NCBI RefSeq assembly: GCF_004123675.1
Contig: NZ_CP035417.1
Coordinates: 2,967,501 to 3,031,500 of the forward strand
Direction: 5' to 3'
Source of the DNA: Leisingera sp. NJS204
GTDB taxonomy: Bacteria; Pseudomonadota; Alphaproteobacteria; Rhodobacterales; Rhodobacteraceae
Length of the DNA stretch: 64,000 bases
Shown here: positions 1 through 8,617 of the stretch, piece by piece
Layout of the letters: every line of letters starts with the position of its first letter
Numbering within the stretch: position 1 is the first letter of the stretch
The notes under the pieces: generated by a model
Databases searched by the model: none
The model's input: only the letters and a program-made list of their open reading frames with translations
What the model was told of the DNA's origin: nothing
Position numbers and translations under genes: made by a program

Positions 1-66
1 TTCGAGTGATCCAGCAGCCGGTTCCGCCCCGCGGGGCGCCGGCTGAAATCTATGAGAGGTAACACA

Positions 67-924
67 ATGCGTGCAGTTTTCGGACTGGTGCTGATCGTCG
101 GTGTGGCCCTCGCGGGCGGCGCCGTCATGATGGCAAAAAACTATATCTCGGCCTATCAGAATGAACTGGCCCGCGAGCGCGCGGCCCGCGCCGAAGCGGT
201 GCCGCTGGTGGATGTTTTTGTCGCCACCAAACCCTTGAAATACGGCGAGCGGCTGTCCCAGGACGCAGTGCGCACCGTGCGCTGGCCCGAAGATGCCATT
301 CCCGAAGGTGCCTTTATCACCCATGAAGAGTTGTTTCCGCCGCATGCCGGTGATCAGCTGAGAGTGGTTCTGCGCGCCATGGAAACGGATGAAGCCATCA
401 TGGCGCTCAAGGTCACGGCACCTGGCGAAGACGCCGGCATCACCTCGCGGTTGCAGCGCGGTATGCGCGCCTTTGCAATCAAGGTCGATGTCTCCTCAGG
501 TGTTTCGGGTTTCCTGCGGCCTGGCGACAAAGTGGACGTCTACTGGACCGGCATGATGCCTGGATCGGCCGGTAGCCGCGGCGAGGTCACCCGTCTGATT
601 CAGACCAATGTGGAACTGGTGGCCATTGACCAAAGCGCCGGCGGCGATATCAACGAAGCCGTCATCGCCCGCACCGTCACTGTTGCGGCCCACCCCAGGC
701 AGGTCGCCGCGCTGGCACAGGCGCAAACCACCGGACGGCTGTCGCTGGCCCTGGTCGGCGCCGGCGATGACACCATCGCCTCGGTTGTCGAAGTGGACCA
801 GCGCAGCTTGCTCGGCCTGGGGGCATTGGAAGCGCCGCAAGAAGTGGAAAAGGAAAAAGTCTGCACCATCCGCACCCGCCGCGGCGCCGAGGTTGTGGAA
901 ATTCCGATCCCCTGCACAAACTAG
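67..924 (+). CDS. cpaB: Flp pilus assembly protein CpaB (RcpC)
   Basis: Periplasmic, inner-membrane-anchored component of the Tad/Flp pilus machine, thought to stabilise the secretin CpaC. The 285-residue product has one N-terminal membrane segment (about residues 3-22) and then a SAF-type region (about 45-110) with the LKYGERLSQDAV stretch typical of CpaB. I chose ATG 67 over the in-frame ATG 52 because GAGAGGT at 54-60 sits 6 nt before it. It opens the visible part of the tad locus; flp pilin genes would be expected just upstream of the window. A terminator-like hairpin follows at 959-990, so it may be transcribed partly apart from cpaC. Confidence 0.93.
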   Translation: MRAVFGLVLIVGVALAGGAVMMAKNYISAYQNELARERAARAEAVPLVDVFVATKPLKYGERLSQDAVRTVRWPEDAIPEGAFITHEELFPPHAGDQLRVVLRAMETDEAIMALKVTAPGEDAGITSRLQRGMRAFAIKVDVSSGVSGFLRPGDKVDVYWTGMMPGSAGSRGEVTRLIQTNVELVAIDQSAGGDINEAVIARTVTVAAHPRQVAALAQAQTTGRLSLALVGAGDDTIASVVEVDQRSLLGLGALEAPQEVEKEKVCTIRTRRGAEVVEIPIPCTN

Positions 925-958
925 GAATTTCATTTCCGCGCAGACCGTTAACAGGCTC

Positions 959-990
959 AGCCGCCCCACTCAAACGAAGGGCGGCTGTTT
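959..990 (+). terminator. Terminator-like hairpin after cpaB
   Basis: An 8-bp perfect stem (AGCCGCCC at 959-966 with GGGCGGCT at 979-986) with a 12-nt loop is followed by G and four T. It lies in the 215-nt gap between cpaB and cpaC, so it is either a terminator or an attenuator that lowers read-through into the secretin gene. Confidence 0.55.
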
Positions 991-1139
991 TGCCTGTTGC
1001 GCAGGCCCCACAATAGCCTTTGGTCAGGAACACCCCCGAAGCCATTGATTCTTGCAATAATTCGGGATCTGCACCACAGTGCCCGAAAGAGCGGGCGAAA
1101 AGACCCGGATTTTGAGGCGTGATCGGAAAGGCAGGTCAC

Positions 1140-2546
1140 ATGGCAATTGGACGGTTCGTAGCGGCGGCCCTGGTGGGGCTATCGCTTATTGGTATGCCAC
1201 AGGCAGATGGGGCATCAGCGCAATCCTTGCGGGTAGTTAAAAAAGGCACGGCTTCACGACTGGACGTGCCGATGAACCGCGCCGTGGTGGTGGAAAGCGA
1301 AACCCCTTTTGCTGAGCTCAGCATCGCCAACCCCGGCATTGCAGATATCTCCTCCCTGTCCGACCGCACGATTTATGTGCTGGGCAAGTCGCCCGGCCTG
1401 ACCACGCTGACGCTGCTTGATGGTTCCGGCCGGCTGATCACCAATGTGGACGTGCGGGTGGCGGCAGATGTGACCGAATTCAAAGAACGTCTGCGCCAGA
1501 TCCTGCCCAATGAAAAAATCGAAGTCCGCACCGCCAACGACGGCATTGTTTTGTCCGGCACCGTGTCCAGCGCAGCGCGGCTGCAGCGGGCGCTGGACCT
1601 GGCCGAACGCTATGCGCCGGAGCGGGTCAGCAATCTGATGTCGGTCGGCGGTGTGCAGCAGGTCATGCTTAAGGTCCGCTTTGCCGAAATGCAGCGCTCG
1701 GTCTCAAAATCGCTGAGCGCCTCGCTGGGCTTTAACGGCGGCACCGGCAATGGCCGCACCGGCGGCATCAACACACTGAACACATCCGGCGCACTGGCCA
1801 ACTCGCTGGCCGGCAACATCCCTGCAGCCAACGAAAACACCGGCGCATTCCTGTTCGGCTTCAACGCAGGTTCCGTCCAGGTCAGCCTGCTGCTGGAAGC
1901 ACTTGAGCAAAAAGGCGTTGTCCGCACCCTGGCGGAACCCAACCTTTCCGCCCTGTCAGGTCAGGAGGCGAAATTCCTGGCTGGCGGCGAATACCCGGTT
2001 CCGATTGCTCAAGAAGGCGGCGTCATCACTGTTGAATTCAAACCCTTCGGGATTGAGCTGAATTTCATTCCCAGGGTGATCGACGGCGACCTGATCAATC
2101 TGGAACTGAATGCCGCTGTGTCGGCCATCGACCCCTCCAATGCGCTGGAGCTGAGCGGCCTGACCATCGACGCCTTCACGCGCCGGGAAACGTCCACCAC
2201 GGTAGAAATGCGCGACGGCGAAAGCTTTGCCATCGCCGGTTTGATCCGTGATGAATTTCTCGACAACTCTTCACAGTTGCCCTGGCTTGGCGACGTGCCA
2301 GTGCTGGGCGCGCTGTTCCGCAGCGCCGATTACCAGCGCGAACAGACCGAGCTGGTGATCATCGTCAGCGCCCACCTGGTGACCCCGACCCGCGGCGAGG
2401 CGCTGACCCTGCCGACCGACCGGGTGGCGCCGCCAAGCGAAAAGGACCTGTTCCTGTTCGGGCGCACCTCCCGCACCAAAAACGGACCGGCGGCCGAAGT
2501 GGCCAAGCAGGACTTCAACGGCTCATACGGCTACGTGCTGGACTGA
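1140..2546 (+). CDS. cpaC: Type II/IV secretion secretin, Tad pilus outer-membrane pore CpaC (RcpA)
   Basis: Outer-membrane secretin through which the Flp pilus emerges. The 468-residue product has a Sec signal peptide (about residues 1-30, ending near ADGASAQS), an N-terminal pilus/BON-like region and a C-terminal secretin domain with the conserved VEFKPFGIELNFIPRV and LPWLGDVPVLGALFRS segments. ATG 1140 has AGGCAGG 4-10 nt upstream and begins directly with a signal peptide; the in-frame GTG at 1119 is a poorer choice. It is followed 15 nt later by the OmpA-like lipoprotein gene, so the two are probably co-transcribed. Length and motifs are normal for the family. Confidence 0.95.
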   Translation: MAIGRFVAAALVGLSLIGMPQADGASAQSLRVVKKGTASRLDVPMNRAVVVESETPFAELSIANPGIADISSLSDRTIYVLGKSPGLTTLTLLDGSGRLITNVDVRVAADVTEFKERLRQILPNEKIEVRTANDGIVLSGTVSSAARLQRALDLAERYAPERVSNLMSVGGVQQVMLKVRFAEMQRSVSKSLSASLGFNGGTGNGRTGGINTLNTSGALANSLAGNIPAANENTGAFLFGFNAGSVQVSLLLEALEQKGVVRTLAEPNLSALSGQEAKFLAGGEYPVPIAQEGGVITVEFKPFGIELNFIPRVIDGDLINLELNAAVSAIDPSNALELSGLTIDAFTRRETSTTVEMRDGESFAIAGLIRDEFLDNSSQLPWLGDVPVLGALFRSADYQREQTELVIIVSAHLVTPTRGEALTLPTDRVAPPSEKDLFLFGRTSRTKNGPAAEVAKQDFNGSYGYVLD

Positions 2547-2561
2547 TAGGGAGTGGCACAG

Positions 2562-3191
2562 ATGATCAGAACCGCTGCAATTTTCGCTATTCTTCTGGCC
2601 GCAGCCGCCTGCGAACGGGAGGCCGGCCGCGAGCTGAACCGCTCAGGCGACTTTGGCGAGGCGACCCTTAGCAATGCGGCGGTGATGAGCGGGGAACGCA
2701 ACTTTGCCATCCAATTGGCCAGCCGGTTCGCCAAAGAAGTGCCCACGACGATCAACTTCGATTTTGACAGCGCCCGGCTGGATCAGACGGCGCGGACGGT
2801 TCTGGACCGCCAGGCGGTCTGGATCAAGCAATTCCCCGAGGTGCGATTCCGCGTCTTCGGCCACACCGACGCGGTCGGCAGCAACGGCTATAACAAATCC
2901 CTCGGCTTGCGCCGGGCCCGCGCGGCTGTGAACTATCTGGTTTCCCGCGGCATCAGCCGCAGCCGGCTGGAAGCAGTGGTGTCGCACGGTGAAACCCAGC
3001 CGTTGGTCCCGACACCTGAGCGCGAACGCCGCAACCGCCGGACGGTGACCGAGGTCAGCGGTTTCCTTAAGCGCCACCCGACGGTGCTGGACGGGAAATA
3101 CGCCCAGATCATCTATCGCGAATATCTGGAAAGCGCGATTCCGGGCACCACCCTGACCGAACAGCAGTCGCTGGAGCGCACGCTGCAGTAG
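2562..3191 (+). CDS. OmpA-family peptidoglycan-binding lipoprotein of the tad locus
   Basis: A 209-residue protein with a short hydrophobic leader ending in a lipobox (AAAAC, Cys about residue 16) and a C-terminal OmpA-like domain (NFDFDSARLD, then FRVFGHTDAVGSNGYNKSLGLRRA). OmpA domains bind peptidoglycan, so the inferred role is to tether the pilus secretin to the cell wall. ATG 2562 was preferred to GTG 2553 because AGGGAG lies 9 nt before it. OmpA-like genes between cpaC and cpaE are common in rhodobacterial tad loci. A hairpin with a T-run follows, suggesting the cpaC-ompA unit ends here. Confidence 0.88.
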   Translation: MIRTAAIFAILLAAAACEREAGRELNRSGDFGEATLSNAAVMSGERNFAIQLASRFAKEVPTTINFDFDSARLDQTARTVLDRQAVWIKQFPEVRFRVFGHTDAVGSNGYNKSLGLRRARAAVNYLVSRGISRSRLEAVVSHGETQPLVPTPERERRNRRTVTEVSGFLKRHPTVLDGKYAQIIYREYLESAIPGTTLTEQQSLERTLQ

Positions 3192-3230
3192 GCAGAAGAC
3201 GCGGCCAGCTGGTTACGAAGTAGTAACAAT

Positions 3231-3251
3231 TCCCCAGATTTGGGGATTTTT
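3231..3251 (+). terminator. Intrinsic terminator after the OmpA-like gene
   Basis: TCCCCA (3231-3236) pairs with TGGGGA (3241-3246) around a 4-nt loop and is followed by five T (3247-3251). An inverted repeat GTTAC-N6-GTAAC lies just before it at 3212-3227 and could be an operator. The structure sits between the cpaC-ompA unit and cpaE. Confidence 0.6.
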
Positions 3252-3345
3252 GGCCCCAATATCGCCTAGATTGCCACCGACATTGTTTCCAAGAGGCGGA
3301 CTGTGCCCAAAGCCCGGTCTGCCCAAGTGAACAAGGATGATGGCG

Positions 3346-4575
3346 ATGAGCAGCGGAATGCCGCAAACAGACACACCTGCGATTGTTGCCTGCACGATCA
3401 GCCGGGACGTGCAGAATTTCGACCTCCTTATCGAAGATATGGAAGCCGTCCTGGGCGAGGCCTGGGGCGATCTGGGCTTTACCGAAGCGCTGGCTTTCTT
3501 TGGCCAGACCGAGGCAGAGCCGCTGCAGTTTGTGGCCCTGGCCATCGACAGCGCCGATGAGGGCGATCTGCCGCTGATGGGAGAGATTATCAACCAGGCA
3601 AAGGCGCGCGGCATCAAGGTGATCCTGATCGCCGAGGACGTGACCCCGGCGGCACTGCATACGCTGCTGCGCCAGGGCGCGGACGAGTTTGTGCCCTACC
3701 CGCTGCCTGAACAGGAATTGCAGGCTGCCATCGAACGGCTGCAGGCGCCGGAACCGGAAGTTGCGCAGAACCCGCACCAGCTGCAGTCCGGCAGCCAGCG
3801 CGAAGGCGCGGTGATTGTCTGTCACGGGCTGGCAGGCGGTACCGGATCGACCACCATGGCTGTCAACCTGGCCTGGGAGCTTGCAGCGCTCAGCGAACAT
3901 GACGAGCCCAGCGTGTGCCTGCTGGATCTGGATCTGCAGCACGGTTCGGTCTCGACCTACCTTGACCTGCCCCGCCGCGAGGTGGTGATGGAAATGCTCA
4001 GCGAAACTGAAAGCATGGACGCGGATCTGTTCGGCCAGGCGCTGCTGCCGTTTCAGGAAAAGCTGCAGGTTCTGACGGCACCGTCCGAGCTGGTGCCGCT
4101 GGATCTGCTGTCGCCCGAGGATATCACACGGGTGATCGGGATGGCGCGCAGCCACTTCGACTTTGTTGTCGTCGATATGCCCCATACGCTGGTGCAATGG
4201 TCTGAAACCGTTCTGAACATGGCGCATGTTTACTTCGCGATGATCGAACTGGACATGCGTTCGGCACAGAATGCGCTGCGCATGAAGCGGGCGCTGCAGT
4301 CCGAGGACCTGCCGTTCGAAAAACTGCGCTTTGCCCTGAACCGGGCACCGAAGTTCACCGATCTTGCCGGCAAAAGCCGGGTCAAACGGATGGCCGAATC
4401 CCTGAGCATCTCCATCGACCTGCAGCTGCCCGATGGCGGCAAGCAGGTTCTGCAGAGCTGCGACCACGGGCTGCCGCTGGCCGTTTCGGCAGCGAAGAAT
4501 CCCTTGCGCAAAGAAATCGCCAAGCTTGCAGCCTCGCTGCACGCATTGGGCCGAAGTGAAGCCGAAGCCGCCTGA
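3346..4575 (+). CDS. cpaE: CpaE/TadZ pilus localisation ATPase
   Basis: ParA/MinD-like ATPase that positions the Tad machine in the cell. The 409-residue product has an N-terminal receiver-like domain (about 1-130) and a P-loop domain starting near residue 155. Its nucleotide-binding loop GLAGGTGSTT lacks the usual Walker A lysines, as is common in TadZ/CpaE. DLDLQHGSVSTYLDLP and VVVDMPHT follow in the positions of the other ATPase motifs. Three ATGs (3337, 3340, 3346) are in frame; I chose 3346 because AAGG at 3333-3336 is best spaced to it. cpaF follows after 23 nt, so cpaE-cpaF-tadBCD read as one operon. Confidence 0.92.
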   Translation: MSSGMPQTDTPAIVACTISRDVQNFDLLIEDMEAVLGEAWGDLGFTEALAFFGQTEAEPLQFVALAIDSADEGDLPLMGEIINQAKARGIKVILIAEDVTPAALHTLLRQGADEFVPYPLPEQELQAAIERLQAPEPEVAQNPHQLQSGSQREGAVIVCHGLAGGTGSTTMAVNLAWELAALSEHDEPSVCLLDLDLQHGSVSTYLDLPRREVVMEMLSETESMDADLFGQALLPFQEKLQVLTAPSELVPLDLLSPEDITRVIGMARSHFDFVVVDMPHTLVQWSETVLNMAHVYFAMIELDMRSAQNALRMKRALQSEDLPFEKLRFALNRAPKFTDLAGKSRVKRMAESLSISIDLQLPDGGKQVLQSCDHGLPLAVSAAKNPLRKEIAKLAASLHALGRSEAEAA

Positions 4576-4598
4576 GCGGCTGAACCGGGGGTGAGTTG

Positions 4599-6035
4599 AT
4601 GTTTTCCAAGTACAAAAAGCAAGCGGCCAAACCTGCCGCACCTGCGCCTGCGCCGGTTCCGGTCGCGGCGGCTGCTGCCGCGCCTGCTGCCAGTCTGCGG
4701 CGGCCGGTCCAGCGCAAGGCCGCCGAGGCGCAGCCGATGGATAAGGACCGCAAGCGCAAGGAGCGTTTGGGCGAGATCAAGATCCAGCTGCACCGGGAGC
4801 TTTTGGAGAACCTGAACCTGGCCGCGCTGGAACGCGCAGGCGAGGCAGAACTGCGATCTGAGATCGCCACGATTGCAACCGAGATTCTGGCGGAAAAAGG
4901 CATCGTCCTGAACCGCGAAGACCGCCAGCAGCTGAACAAGGAGCTGTATGACGAGGTCACCGGCCTTGGCCCGCTTGAGGCGCTGCTGCAGGACGACACG
5001 GTCAGCGATATCCTGGTGAACGGCCCGCAGCAGATCTTTGTTGAACGCGATGGCAAGCTGCAGATCAGCGACATCACCTTCAAGGATGAGAAGCATCTGA
5101 TGCGGATCATCGACAAGATCGTGTCGGCTGTGGGCCGCCGTGTTGATGAGAGCAACCCCTATGTGGACGCCCGCCTCGCCGATGGCTCGCGTTTCAACGC
5201 GATGGTGCCGCCGGTTGCGGTGGATGGCTCGCTGGTGTCGATCCGGAAATTCAAAAAAGACAAGCTGGGCATCGACGACCTGGTGAATTTCGGCGCCTTC
5301 ACCGAGGAGATGGCCGCCTTTCTGCAGGCCGCAGTTTCGACCCGGCTGAATGTCATCGTCTCGGGCGGGACCGGTTCGGGTAAAACCACCACACTGAATG
5401 CGCTGTCCAGCTTCATCGACAATTCCGAGCGGATCCTGACGATCGAGGATACCGCGGAACTGCAGCTGCAGCAGACCCATGTGGGCCGGATGGAAAGCCG
5501 CCCGCCCAATGTTGAAGGCAAGGGCGAGGTCTCCCCTCGCGACTGTCTGAAGAACGCTTTGCGGATGCGCCCTGACCGCATCATCGTCGGCGAGACCCGC
5601 GGCGAGGAAGTCATCGACATGCTGCAGGCGATGAATACCGGCCATGACGGCTCGATGACCACGATCCATGCCAACTCAGCCCGCGACGGGATTTCACGCC
5701 TGGAAAACATGATTGCGATGGCAGGCATTGAAATGCCGCTCAAAGCAGTGCGCAGCCAGATCTCTTCGGCTGTGAACCTCATTGTGCAAGCCTCGCGTCT
5801 GCAGGACGGTTCCCGCCGGATGACCTCCATCACCGAAATCACCGGCATGGAGGGCGACGTGATCTCGATGCAGGAAATCTTCCGTTTCCAGCGGGTCGGG
5901 CTGACCCCGGACAACAAGATCATCGGCCATTTCACCGCCACCGGCGTGCGCAGCCATTACTCTGAGCGCTTCCGCCTGTGGGGCTTTGATCTGCCGCCGT
6001 CGATCTATGAACCCACTGTGATGGAGGCACGCTGA
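4599..6035 (+). CDS. cpaF: Tad pilus secretion ATPase CpaF (TadA)
   Basis: Hexameric GspE/VirB11-type ATPase that powers Flp pilus assembly from the cytoplasmic face. The 478-residue protein starts with an Ala/Pro-rich tail (about 1-45). The ATPase core follows, with Walker A GGTGSGKT near residue 256, TIEDTAELQL, the RMRPDRIIVGETRG Walker B/Asp-box stretch and the His-box segment TGHDGSMTTIHAN. ATG 4599 is chosen over TTG 4596, preceded by GGGGGTGAG. Its stop codon shares one base with the tadB start (TGATG), a sign of translational coupling. Confidence 0.96.
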   Translation: MFSKYKKQAAKPAAPAPAPVPVAAAAAAPAASLRRPVQRKAAEAQPMDKDRKRKERLGEIKIQLHRELLENLNLAALERAGEAELRSEIATIATEILAEKGIVLNREDRQQLNKELYDEVTGLGPLEALLQDDTVSDILVNGPQQIFVERDGKLQISDITFKDEKHLMRIIDKIVSAVGRRVDESNPYVDARLADGSRFNAMVPPVAVDGSLVSIRKFKKDKLGIDDLVNFGAFTEEMAAFLQAAVSTRLNVIVSGGTGSGKTTTLNALSSFIDNSERILTIEDTAELQLQQTHVGRMESRPPNVEGKGEVSPRDCLKNALRMRPDRIIVGETRGEEVIDMLQAMNTGHDGSMTTIHANSARDGISRLENMIAMAGIEMPLKAVRSQISSAVNLIVQASRLQDGSRRMTSITEITGMEGDVISMQEIFRFQRVGLTPDNKIIGHFTATGVRSHYSERFRLWGFDLPPSIYEPTVMEAR

Positions 6036-7003
6036 TGCAACTGAGTGCCGAGCCGCTTATTTATGGCGCGATCTTCTTTGGGGTTCTGGCCCTGGTCGAA
6101 GGCCTGTATCTGTTCACCTTCGGCAAATCCATCAGCCTCAACAGCAAGGTGAACCGCCGGCTGGAGATGATGGAGAAGGGCAGCAACCGCGAACAGGTGC
6201 TGGAGCAGCTGCGTAAAGAGCTGGGCCAGCACGCCAAATCGCAGTCTATCCCGCTCTATTCACTGCTGTCGGAGCGGGCGCAGAAAGCCGCGATTGCCTT
6301 TTCGCCCAAGCAGCTGATCCTGATCATGGCCGCCCTTGCTGCCGTTGCTTTTGCCGGCCTCAGCATCGGTACTTCGGCCCCCCTGCCCGTCCGGATCCTG
6401 GGATCCGTCATCATCGGCGTTGGTGCGGTGTTCTTCTGGGTTAACAAGAAAGCCGCCAAGCGGATGGCCATGATCGAAGAACAGCTGCCGGATGCGGTGG
6501 AACTGATGGTGCGCAGCTTGCGCGTCGGCCATCCGTTCACCTCGGCCGTGCAGATCGTCGCAAATGAGGTTGAAGACCCCTTGGCGACCGAGTTCGGCAT
6601 TATCTCCGACGAATGCGCTTATGGCCGCGATGTCGGCGAATCGCTCAAGGAAATGGCGGAACGGCTGGACATGCAGGACATGCGCTTTCTGGCTGTTGCC
6701 GTCACCATCCAGCAGCAATCAGGCGGCAACCTGGCCGAAGTTCTGGCAGGCCTGGCCAAAGTGATCCGCGCCCGCTTCCGCCTGTTCCGCCGGGTCAAGG
6801 CCATCACCGCCGAGGCGCAGTGGTCGGGCAAATTCCTGTCGGGGTTCCCGCTGTTCTGCCTGATCGGGATCCTGGTTAAGGATCCCAATTATTATGACGG
6901 CGTGCTGGACCATCCCTGGTTCATCCCCGCCTGTTTTGCGGTGGGTGTGATGCTGACTGCCAATCTGATCGTCATGCGCGTGCTGACCAACATCAAAGTG
7001 TAA
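6035..7003 (+). CDS. tadB: Tad inner-membrane platform protein TadB
   Basis: GspF-domain integral membrane protein that forms the assembly platform with TadC. The 322-residue product has an N-terminal membrane segment (about 8-28), a paired hydrophobic region near 95-140, the T2SSF domain (EEQLPDAVELMVRSLRVGHPF and onward, about 150-275) and C-terminal membrane segments. The start overlaps the cpaF stop by one base. Length and architecture are typical. Confidence 0.94.
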   Translation: MQLSAEPLIYGAIFFGVLALVEGLYLFTFGKSISLNSKVNRRLEMMEKGSNREQVLEQLRKELGQHAKSQSIPLYSLLSERAQKAAIAFSPKQLILIMAALAAVAFAGLSIGTSAPLPVRILGSVIIGVGAVFFWVNKKAAKRMAMIEEQLPDAVELMVRSLRVGHPFTSAVQIVANEVEDPLATEFGIISDECAYGRDVGESLKEMAERLDMQDMRFLAVAVTIQQQSGGNLAEVLAGLAKVIRARFRLFRRVKAITAEAQWSGKFLSGFPLFCLIGILVKDPNYYDGVLDHPWFIPACFAVGVMLTANLIVMRVLTNIKV

Positions 7004-7013
7004 GGAGGGGACC

Positions 7014-7985
7014 GTGGAATTTCTGACCGGAATAAACGATTACCTGACGTCGCAATTCGGCGAGTTCGGCCCGCTCCTGGCGCTTGGCATTGCCGGGCTG
7101 TTCATGATCCTGCTGGCGGTTCCGCTGCTGCTGAACCAGCCCGAGGATCCGCTGAAGAAGCTGCAAAAGAACATGGCGCCCGAAACCCGGAACAAACCGC
7201 AAAAGCAGCGGTTGCGCCAGGCCGACCGCAACGAGCAGTTGCAAAAATTCGCAGGCTTTCTGGAACCGCAGAACGAAGACGAACTGTCAGCGATGGAACT
7301 GAAGCTGCGCCAGGCGGGGTATCACTCCAAGGACTCGGTACGCCTGTTTCATTTCCTGCAGTTTGCTCTGGGCATTCTGGGTCTGCTGGCGGGGCTGTTC
7401 TTTGTCTATGTGCTGAAGGCCGATATCGATTATGACAGCCAGCAAATGGCGATCCGCATCATCGGCCCCGGTGCGGCCGGCTATTTGCTGCCGAAATACT
7501 GGATCACCCGCCGGATTGAAGAGCGCAAGCAAAAGATCACCGAAGGCTTCCCGGATGCGCTGGACATGATGCTGGTCTGTGTCGAAGCCGGCCAGTCGCT
7601 GGACCAGGCGATTGTTCGCGTCGCCAAGGAGCTGCACGCCTCTTTCCCGGATCTGGCCGAAGAATTCGAGGTTGTCGCGCAAGAAATGAAGGCAGGCAAG
7701 GAAAAGGACAAGGTCCTGCGGGACATGGCCACCCGCTGCGGGGTGCAGGATGTCTCCTCCTTTGTGACTGTAATGATTCAGTCCGCCAGCTTCGGCACCT
7801 CGATCGCAGACGCTTTGCGGGTTTATGCCGGGGAAATGCGCGACAAGCGTGTGATGCGCGCGGAAGAGGCCGCAAACAAGTTGCCCGTGAAGATGACCCT
7901 TGCCACAATGGGCCTGACAGTCCCGCCGCTGCTGATCATTCTGGTCGGCCCGTCGGTGCAGGGCATCATGAACATGGGCAACTGA
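7014..7985 (+). CDS. tadC: Tad inner-membrane platform protein TadC
   Basis: Second GspF-family platform protein of the Flp pilus machine. The 323-residue product has an N-terminal membrane segment (about 19-42), a double hydrophobic stretch near 105-165 and the T2SSF domain containing GFPDALDMMLVCVEAGQSLDQA. The start is GTG 7014, 10 nt after tadB, with a strong AAGGAGGGG ribosome-binding site that supports it. TadB and TadC are presumed to act as a heteromer between CpaF and the periplasmic components. Confidence 0.94.
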   Translation: MEFLTGINDYLTSQFGEFGPLLALGIAGLFMILLAVPLLLNQPEDPLKKLQKNMAPETRNKPQKQRLRQADRNEQLQKFAGFLEPQNEDELSAMELKLRQAGYHSKDSVRLFHFLQFALGILGLLAGLFFVYVLKADIDYDSQQMAIRIIGPGAAGYLLPKYWITRRIEERKQKITEGFPDALDMMLVCVEAGQSLDQAIVRVAKELHASFPDLAEEFEVVAQEMKAGKEKDKVLRDMATRCGVQDVSSFVTVMIQSASFGTSIADALRVYAGEMRDKRVMRAEEAANKLPVKMTLATMGLTVPPLLIILVGPSVQGIMNMGN

Positions 7986-7996
7986 GGCAACCGAAC

Positions 7997-8587
7997 ATGA
8001 ACTCATCAGGACGGGCCGGGCCGGGCCGTCTCTGCCGTGCTATTGCCGCCGCCAGCGTTGTTGCGCTGGCGGCGGCCTGCGCGCCGGGCGGGCTGAAACA
8101 GGACAAGGGCAGCCCTTGGGCGCCAGGCGGCAATCACCGCCAGCAGGCCGAGGACGGGCTGGTAGTCGGCCACCGGCTGATGGCAGCGGGCCAGCATGAA
8201 CTGGCATTGGACGCCTTCACCCGCGCGGCCCTTGACCACGGGCTCACGCCCGAAGTTCTGACCGGCATGGGCAGTGCCAAACTGGGCCTCAGGCGGCTTG
8301 GCCAGGCAGAAGAGCTGCTGCGCCAGGCGGTGGATGCGGACGGCACCTGGCCTGAACCGATGAACAACCTGGGCGTCGTGCTGATGGAGCGCGGCAAAAC
8401 CGCCGAAGCCGTGCAGGTGTTCCAGCGCGCCTATGCGCTTGACAATGGCGAAAGTGACGCAATCCGCGATAATTTACGCCTTGCTCTCGCAAAGCTTGAA
8501 AATCCTGCGCATACTGACCCTCAAAATCAAGACTATAAATTGGTGCGGCAAGGCGGCGGCAGCTACCTGATAAGCCAAGCACCATGA
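7997..8587 (+). CDS. tadD: TadD-like TPR lipoprotein
   Basis: A 196-residue protein with a signal peptide ending in a lipobox (ALAAAC, Cys about residue 31) and TPR repeats from about residue 55 (LVVGHRLMAAGQHELALDAF, then AKLGLRRLGQAEELLRQAV and MNNLGVVLMERGKTAEAV). TadD proteins act as pilotins or periplasmic scaffolds for the Tad secretin. The gene begins 11 nt after tadC and is followed after 30 nt by a second TPR lipoprotein. The symbol rests on position and domain, not on detailed similarity. Confidence 0.85.
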   Translation: MNSSGRAGPGRLCRAIAAASVVALAAACAPGGLKQDKGSPWAPGGNHRQQAEDGLVVGHRLMAAGQHELALDAFTRAALDHGLTPEVLTGMGSAKLGLRRLGQAEELLRQAVDADGTWPEPMNNLGVVLMERGKTAEAVQVFQRAYALDNGESDAIRDNLRLALAKLENPAHTDPQNQDYKLVRQGGGSYLISQAP

Positions 8588-8617
8588 CAGAGGCAGAGCA
8601 GTAAAAAGGACGCACCA

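Noticed and set aside
1119-1139. GTG 1119 as the start of cpaC
   Set aside because: ATG 1140 has the better ribosome-binding site and begins directly with a signal peptide.
3109-5669. Two long minus-strand frames (510 and 479 codons) opposite cpaE and cpaF
   Set aside because: They are shadows of CpaE and CpaF with Gln/His/Arg-rich composition and no start signals.
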